The translations under genes and the position numbers were made by a program. From contig JAEYOJ010000039.1 of assembly GCA_023411815.1 (NCBI GenBank), forward strand, positions 1 through 10,000: a DNA stretch of 10,000 nucleotides, in the 5' to 3' direction. Below the pieces are notes generated by a model, which saw nothing but the letters and a program-made list of their open reading frames with translations, was not told where the DNA came from and searched no databases. The first letter of the stretch is position 1. Every line of letters starts with the position of its first letter. Origin of the DNA: Pseudomonadota bacterium (GTDB lineage: Bacteria; Desulfobacterota; Desulfovibrionia; Desulfovibrionales; Desulfovibrionaceae). Shown piece after piece: positions 6,357-10,000 of this stretch.

Positions 6357-7432
6357 GCGTTCGGCAGCGGCCAGACGGTTACTGGATCGTTGATTATCGA
6401 GACGGGAGCGGCAAAGGCCGCTCTCGTTCTTTTGGTAAAGGGCGCTCAGGCAAGAAGAAGGCGGAAAATTTTGACCTGGAGATCCAGTACAAGAAGTCCA
6501 AGGGCGAGCCTCTACCGCATTCCAGGGCCGAGGGCATTTATCTGGATGAGTTGGCCCAGGCATGGGTTGACGCCAAGAAGGCCCAGGGACGCAAGACCAG
6601 TTGGCTAAAGGACTGGATTCACATCTTCAATACCTACTTCCTGGACTCTTTGACCGAGGGGCCGGCCCATGCCGTTACCCTGGACGATGTCCTGGCCGTG
6701 ATCGGCACTCATTGGGCAACCGCCGCACAGTCCACCAGAAACCGCTACATCGGATACCTAAAAGGCATCTTTGAGTATGGTGTAAAGCGTGGTCATCTAC
6801 AGAGCAATCCGCTCGGCATGTGGGCTCCAGGCAAGGAGTCGCGCCGTAAATCCAGGCTGATATTCAACGATTTCCTTCGGCTATGCCGGTATGCCGAGAA
6901 AGAAGTACCTCACTTGGCCTGGGCGCTGGACGTCGCCTGGAACATACCGGCCAGGCCTGGGCGGAAGGATCTTTTCTCCCTGCGGTTCGATACGCATGCC
7001 AGATATGACAGAGGAGGATTCGAGATCTTCCATACCAAAGTGGGCAAGTGGACCTTCGTCCAGTGCTCGCCGGCATTCATGCGCGCCGTTTACGCAAGGC
7101 AGCAAGAACACCGCTCAGGCCATTTGATCGAGTATCGAGGTAAGCCCGTAACCCGCATGGATACAGCACTCTGCACCGCAGCGGAGAAGACCAAACTGGG
7201 TTATGACGTCTGCTTCTACGACGTGCGGCATCTCTGGATCACGACCATGCTTGATCGTGGCCTGGAGCCCTCGGTCATCGCTTACCTGGCCGGAACCAGT
7301 GTCGAGATGATCCACAAGAATTACTACGAGCCGCACGCAGTCGAACGGTCGCGCGCGGTAGAGCTGCTGCCCTCGATCAGAGAGCCGGAAAAGCAGGGAA
7401 AGGTGATCGGCATCAACGGCAAGCTGCCGTAA
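6353..7432 (+). CDS. int: Tyrosine recombinase, phage integrase
   Basis: A 359-residue site-specific recombinase expected to integrate and excise the element at the neighbouring tRNA-Pro. Residues 1-50 look like an N-terminal arm-binding domain (RPDGYWIVDYRDGSGKGRSR), about 60-145 like the SAM-like core-binding domain, and 165-335 is the catalytic domain. Catalytic candidates: Arg201 in ARPGRKDL, Lys229 in the beta-hairpin HTKVGKW, Arg292 in YDVRH and nucleophile Tyr324 or Tyr325 in KNYYEPH. Two usual His positions differ: the HxLRH box has Tyr289 instead of His, and the LGHxS box reads AGTS with Thr315. The domain is otherwise complete, so I think this is a family variant, not a dead enzyme. 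The gene overlaps the Xis-like gene by 4 bases, ends with TAA then TAG, and converges on the tRNA 60 bases away. Confidence 0.92.
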   Translation: MSVRQRPDGYWIVDYRDGSGKGRSRSFGKGRSGKKKAENFDLEIQYKKSKGEPLPHSRAEGIYLDELAQAWVDAKKAQGRKTSWLKDWIHIFNTYFLDSLTEGPAHAVTLDDVLAVIGTHWATAAQSTRNRYIGYLKGIFEYGVKRGHLQSNPLGMWAPGKESRRKSRLIFNDFLRLCRYAEKEVPHLAWALDVAWNIPARPGRKDLFSLRFDTHARYDRGGFEIFHTKVGKWTFVQCSPAFMRAVYARQQEHRSGHLIEYRGKPVTRMDTALCTAAEKTKLGYDVCFYDVRHLWITTMLDRGLEPSVIAYLAGTSVEMIHKNYYEPHAVERSRAVELLPSIREPEKQGKVIGINGKLP

Positions 7433-7451
7433 TAGTCTGCCGTAAAAGAAA

Positions 7452-7477
7452 TAGGCCAGCCCGTGAAGGCTGGCCTA
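7452..7477 (-). terminator. Hairpin terminator between integrase and tRNA-Pro
   Basis: A perfect 10-bp stem, TAGGCCAGCC (7452-7461) with GGCTGGCCTA (7468-7477), closes a 6-base loop. Read on the minus strand it is followed by TTTCTTTTA, so it fits a rho-independent terminator for tRNA-Pro, starting 15 bases after the CCA end. On the plus strand the following sequence is not T-rich, but the stem may also stop integrase transcription. Confidence 0.75.
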
Positions 7478-7492
7478 AGTGCTTGTAATTCC

Positions 7493-7520
7493 TGGTCGGG
7501 ATGAGAGGATTTGAACCTCC
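7493..7520. other. Presumed attachment site (tRNA 3' end)
   Basis: Integrases of this type commonly use the T arm and 3' end of a tRNA as the att core. The integrase ends 60 bases from this 3' end, on the correct side. The exact core length cannot be read because the matching copy at the far end of the element is not in the window; the limits given here cover the T arm to CCA only. Confidence 0.5.
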
Positions 7521-7569
7521 GGCCCCTTGAACCCCATTCAAGTGCGCTCCCAGGCTGCGCTACATCCCG
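7493..7569 (-). tRNA. tRNA-Pro (anticodon GGG)
   Basis: The 77-base minus-strand sequence folds into a full cloverleaf: acceptor CGGGATG/CATCCCG, D stem GCGC/GCGC with loop AGCCTGGGA, anticodon stem CTTGA/TCAAG with loop ATGGGGT, 5-base variable loop, and T stem GGAGG/CCTCT around TTCAAAT. The third to fifth loop bases are GGG, giving tRNA-Pro reading CCC (and CCU by wobble). CCA is encoded. The gene is intact although it is the presumed integration target, as expected when the element restores the 3' half. Confidence 0.96.
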
Positions 7570-7584
7570 ACTCAAGGCCGAAGA

Positions 7585-7613
7585 GAAGTACCTACTCGGA
7601 GTTGGATTGTCAA
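7585..7613 (-). promoter_or_regulatory. Promoter of tRNA-Pro
   Basis: On the minus strand a consensus TTGACA (7613-7608) is followed after 17 bases by TACTTC (7590-7585). The predicted start is about 8-10 bases upstream of the mature tRNA end, typical for tRNA genes. An A-tract at about 7628-7634 on the same strand lies where an UP element would be. Confidence 0.65.
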
Positions 7614-7764
7614 TCAAAGGTTCCAACTTTTTTCCTTGCTCTTCCAGATCTGCGCCTCACATTGCAAGTAGCGGCACGGGCGGATAGGAAATGCTTGTGT
7701 GTGGGCCAGCTTGCCGGCGCCGTGGCGGCTGGGCGTCAGAGTCGTGGCCAATCCGGAGGACGAT

Positions 7765-9327
7765 ATGATCACTGCCTCTGTTTCCAAATCTCACGCCAAG
7801 CCCGTGCTGGTCACAGGGGCCACTGGGTATGTGGGCGGCAGGTTGGTGCCGTTCCTCCTGAAGCGCGGGCATGTCGTGCGTGCCGTGGGGCGATCGGTGG
7901 TCAAGCTGCGCTGCAGGCCGTGGAGCGATCATCCCAAGGTGCAGCTCGCCGAGGCCGACTCGCGCGACCGTGCTGCGCTCGCACAAGCAATGCGTGACTG
8001 TGGTGCCGCGTTTTATCTCGTGCACTCCATGAATCCGCGCGCAGGTTCGGATTATGCCGCCGTTGACCGGGAACTGGCCTACACTTTCGTGGAAGCCTCG
8101 CGTGACGCGGGCCTTGAGCGCATCATCTATCTCGGCGGATTAGGCGAGACAAACGACCCTGACCTGAGCCGCCACCTGCAGTCGAGAGCCGAGGTGGGCC
8201 GCATCCTGCGTCTGTCATCGGCCAGTGTGACCATTCTGCGCGCAGCCATCATCCTCGGCGCGGGCTCGGCCTCCTTCGAGATCGTGCGTAGCCTTGCCGA
8301 ACGGTTGCCGGCCATGCTCACCCCGCGTTGGGTGCGCACCAAATCCCAGCCCATCGCCGTCTCCAACGTGCTGGAGTATCTGGCCGGGTGTCTGGAGCAC
8401 CCGGAAACCGCGGGCCGCAGCTTCGATATCTGCGGGCCGGACACCTTATCCTACGAAGACCTGTTCCGCATTTACGCCGAGGAAGCCAGGCTGCACCGGC
8501 GCATCATCATCCCTGTGCCGGTGCTCTCGCCACGTCTGTCCTCCTACTGGTTGGGACTGGTGACGCCGGTGCCCGTAAGCCTGGCCAAGCCCCTCATATT
8601 GGGACTCAAAACCACGGCAGTCTGCCGCGAAAACTCCATCCGCGACATCGTACCCCTGCATCTGCTCCCCTGCCGCGAGGCGATTCGTCTGGCTCTGCGC
8701 AAGATCGAGCAGCAGGCCGTGGACACCTGCTGGCATGATGCCGGCCAAACCATGGCACCCGAGTGGATCGCCTGCGGCGATCCGGCCTATGCCAGGGGCA
8801 CTGTGCTGCAAGACGGATTTCGCGCAACAATCCAGGCCGCGCCAGAAGAAGTCTGGCCGGCCGTGGCGCGCCTGGGGGGTCGGACCGGATGGTACTTCGG
8901 CGACAGCCTGTGGCGCCTGCGCGGACTGCTGGACAAGCTCACCGGAGGACCGGGGCTACGCCGAGGAAGACGCCATCCCACGGACATACGCCCGGGCGAC
9001 AGCCTGGACTTCTGGCGCGTGGTGCGCGTCGAACCGCCTGCCCTGCTCCTGCTGCACGCCGAGATGAAGGCTCCCGGCGAAGCCATGCTGCAGATTCGTC
9101 TGGAAAAGAAGGGCCTGGACCGCACGGAACTGTCCATGGTGCCGCGTTTCCTGCCGCGCGGCCTTGCCGGGCTGTTCTACTGGTGGGCAGTGTACCCGCT
9201 CCACTCCTGGGTTTTCGCCGGCATGCTGCGCGGCTTGGCCAAGGCCACGGGCAGGCCTGTCGTGGACGGGCCGGAAAAATACAGGCCCGGACCAGCCGAT
9301 GTGTGCCGTCTCTCCGGAACGCGGTGA
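7765..9327 (+). CDS. ybjT: YbjT-like SDR family protein with C-terminal DUF2867 domain
   Basis: A 520-residue protein built like E. coli YbjT. An N-terminal atypical SDR Rossmann fold carries the nucleotide-binding motif TGATGYVG at residues 17-24, followed by YLVHSM and YLGGLGE stretches typical of NmrA-like NAD(P)-binding proteins. Family-typical blocks RAAIILGAGSASFE and TPRWVRTKSQPIA follow, then a DUF2867 domain over roughly 345-505 (GFRATIQAAPEEVWPAVARL, GWYFGDSLWRLRGLLDKLTG, FYWWAVYPLHSWVFAGM). The substrate is unknown for the family; a quinone- or lipid-related oxidoreductase or stress role is often guessed. ATG 7765 is set by GGAGG at 7755-7759. Weak boxes TTGCAA (7662-7667) and TAGGAA (7685-7690) could be its promoter. 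It stands alone, between the tRNA and a strong terminator, and is chromosomal. Confidence 0.88.
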   Translation: MITASVSKSHAKPVLVTGATGYVGGRLVPFLLKRGHVVRAVGRSVVKLRCRPWSDHPKVQLAEADSRDRAALAQAMRDCGAAFYLVHSMNPRAGSDYAAVDRELAYTFVEASRDAGLERIIYLGGLGETNDPDLSRHLQSRAEVGRILRLSSASVTILRAAIILGAGSASFEIVRSLAERLPAMLTPRWVRTKSQPIAVSNVLEYLAGCLEHPETAGRSFDICGPDTLSYEDLFRIYAEEARLHRRIIIPVPVLSPRLSSYWLGLVTPVPVSLAKPLILGLKTTAVCRENSIRDIVPLHLLPCREAIRLALRKIEQQAVDTCWHDAGQTMAPEWIACGDPAYARGTVLQDGFRATIQAAPEEVWPAVARLGGRTGWYFGDSLWRLRGLLDKLTGGPGLRRGRRHPTDIRPGDSLDFWRVVRVEPPALLLLHAEMKAPGEAMLQIRLEKKGLDRTELSMVPRFLPRGLAGLFYWWAVYPLHSWVFAGMLRGLAKATGRPVVDGPEKYRPGPADVCRLSGTR

Positions 9328-9349
9328 GCGCCTTGGGGCGCGGAATGAC

Positions 9350-9380
9350 AAAGGCGCGGCCCAAAATGGGCCGCGCCTTT
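9350..9380. terminator. Bidirectional terminator between convergent genes
   Basis: A perfect 14-bp stem, AAAGGCGCGGCCCA (9350-9363) with TGGGCCGCGCCTTT (9367-9380), closes a 3-base loop. The stem ends in A on one side and T on the other, giving short T runs in both directions. It separates the YbjT-like gene from the convergent membrane protein gene and suits both. Confidence 0.85.
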
Positions 9381-9404
9381 GCCATTGCGCAGGGTCCATA
9401 AGAC

Positions 9405-9662
9405 CTAATTCAGGGGAGAGGGGCCTCTGGGCGTGTATTCTACTGTGGTCCGGTATCCGAGATCGCCCTCGGCCACGATCTCCACGTCCGTATAGTAAAT
9501 GGCTCCTGTATTGAAACCCAGATCATCCACGTGGGCCGCATATTGCCGAAACTCGGTAATGCTTTGCGTCAGGGCCGGTCCGGCCTGGAACATGAACAAC
9601 CAGATCAGCAGCAGCCCGGCCAGGAGCCCTCCCCAGCGAGCCACGGAACTTTGCATGCGCAT
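9405..9662 (-). CDS. Small single-pass membrane protein next to YeiH-type transporter
   Basis: An 85-residue protein with one hydrophobic segment at about residues 9-29 (WGGLLAGLLLIWLFMFQAG) after a short basic N-terminus, predicting a signal anchor, followed by a soluble, acidic, aromatic-rich domain of about 55 residues that would lie outside the membrane. I do not recognise a family. ATG 9662 is preceded by AAGGAGG with 5 bases between; ATG 9656 is an alternative. It lies 54 bases downstream of the transporter gene on the same strand, with a hairpin between, so the two are probably co-transcribed. An accessory or stabilising subunit of the transporter is a positional inference only. Confidence 0.72.
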   Translation of the reverse strand: MRMQSSVARWGGLLAGLLLIWLFMFQAGPALTQSITEFRQYAAHVDDLGFNTGAIYYTDVEIVAEGDLGYRTTVEYTPRGPSPLN

Positions 9663-9681
9663 ATGCGCCTCCTTGCGGGAA

Positions 9682-9707
9682 AGGCCGGAGGCGTGCGCCT
9701 CCGGCCT
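9682..9707 (-). terminator. Intergenic hairpin after the transporter gene
   Basis: A perfect 11-bp GC-rich stem, AGGCCGGAGGC (9682-9692) with GCCTCCGGCCT (9697-9707), closes a 4-base loop between the transporter stop and the ribosome site of the small membrane protein. On the minus strand only three T follow, so it is at best a leaky terminator. Protecting or attenuating the operon message is equally possible. Confidence 0.55.
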
Positions 9708-9716
9708 GAATCCACA

Positions 9717-10000
9717 TTAGATCTTGGCGGTGATGTCCGGGAACACCACGTAGAACATGAGGTAAGCCATGGCCAGGGTTATCACCAGGTTGAAGCTCTG
9801 GCCGCACACGTACAGGATGAGCGGCTTGCCGCCCTTGAAGTAGTGCGCCAGCTCGCGGAAGTTCGTGGCCAGGCCGATGGACACGAAGGCGAAGCAGAAG
9901 AACCAGCCGCGGAAGCCGCCGACGAAGCCGCGCAGCACGCCCTGGTCGATGAGCGAGAAGGCCACGTCGGAGCCCAGGGATCCGTAGATGGACGAGAACA
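9717..10000 (-). CDS. YeiH-type putative sulfate exporter family transporter, C-terminal part
   Basis: The frame is open from the right edge and ends with TAA at 9719-9717, giving the last 94 residues. GWFFCFAFVSIGLATNFREL and PLILYVCGQSFNLVITLAMAYLMF are two hydrophobic, family-typical membrane segments. The first carries the small-residue SIGLATNFREL pattern of the YeiH/UPF0324 family, annotated as putative sulfate exporters though direct transport evidence is thin. The hydrophobic C-terminus ends shortly after the last segment, as in the family. The start lies outside the window; internal GTG or ATG codons near 9965 are not starts because homologous-looking sequence (FSSIYGSLGSD) continues to the edge. 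It leads an operon with the 85-residue membrane protein. Confidence 0.68.
   Translation of the reverse strand, partial: FSSIYGSLGSDVAFSLIDQGVLRGFVGGFRGWFFCFAFVSIGLATNFRELAHYFKGGKPLILYVCGQSFNLVITLAMAYLMFYVVFPDITAKI

Larger units (their letters stand above)
110..7492. mobile_element. P2/P4-type prophage remnant or phage satellite integrated at tRNA-Pro
   Basis: The stretch holds a portal protein stump, an Ogr/Delta activator, a leftward replication operon, a divergent repressor switch, an Xis-like protein and a tyrosine integrase that ends 60 bases from the 3' end of a tRNA gene. This gene set and order are typical of P2-like temperate phages and P4-like satellites. The right boundary is inferred to lie in the tRNA 3' part. 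The left boundary is not visible: I found no second copy of the tRNA 3' end at the left of the window, so the element probably continues leftward or that end has been lost. Capsid, tail, terminase and lysis genes are not in the window. Confidence 0.85.

Noticed and set aside
7527..7997. Plus-strand frame crossing the tRNA gene into the YbjT-like gene
   Set aside because: It covers the antisense of a tRNA and an out-of-frame part of a recognised protein.
8127..9401. Several long frames on both strands within the YbjT-like gene
   Set aside because: They result from high GC content; only the 7765-9327 frame shows family motifs throughout.
1..10000. CRISPR array, insertion sequence or toxin-antitoxin pair
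   Set aside because: I saw no regularly spaced repeats, transposase, terminal inverted repeats or recognisable toxin-antitoxin genes.

Overview
The window is GC-rich bacterial DNA that joins a decayed P2/P4-type prophage or phage satellite (about 110-7492) to ordinary chromosome (about 7493-10000). The encoded proteins, the GC content and the pairing of a YeiH-type transporter with a small membrane protein suggest a sulfate-reducing deltaproteobacterium (Desulfovibrionales). That is an inference from protein flavour, not a proof. No ribosomal or other firm taxonomic marker is present.

Region by region. 1-109 holds nothing I recognise. 110-535 is the C-terminal third or so of a P2-type portal protein that has lost its front. 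It is followed at 593-844 by a small Ogr/Delta-type zinc-finger late-gene activator. From about 760 to 1530 the DNA becomes strikingly AT-rich. This island carries one predicted three-pass membrane protein (1095-1586) of unknown function, and its last codons run antisense into the stump of an element gene (1477-1623, minus strand). From 1625 to 5202 a leftward early operon encodes a large primase-helicase, a CII-like regulator and a small basic DNA-binding-type protein. From 5289 to 7432 a rightward lysogeny module encodes a Xre-type repressor, an unknown 153-residue protein, an excisionase-like HTH protein and a tyrosine integrase. The two arms diverge from an 86-base switch region with a perfect 10-bp inverted repeat and two candidate promoters, both of which predict mRNAs with essentially no leader.

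The integrase gene converges on a complete tRNA-Pro(GGG) gene (7493-7569, minus strand), which is very probably the integration site. The tRNA has a clear promoter and a hairpin terminator. Beyond it lies housekeeping sequence: a YbjT-like SDR/DUF2867 protein (7765-9327), a strong bidirectional terminator, then on the minus strand an 85-residue single-pass membrane protein and the 3' end of a YeiH-type (putative sulfate exporter) transporter that runs off the right edge.

How it fits together: repressor and candidate Cro/Cox-like protein would contest the 5203-5288 switch; CII-like protein and primase-helicase would serve establishment and replication; Xis-like protein and integrase would move the element in and out of tRNA-Pro; Ogr would activate late promoters, its own or a helper phage's. 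Structural genes are absent from the window apart from the portal stump. The most interesting unexplained parts are the AT-rich cargo gene downstream of the replication operon and the compact leaderless switch.
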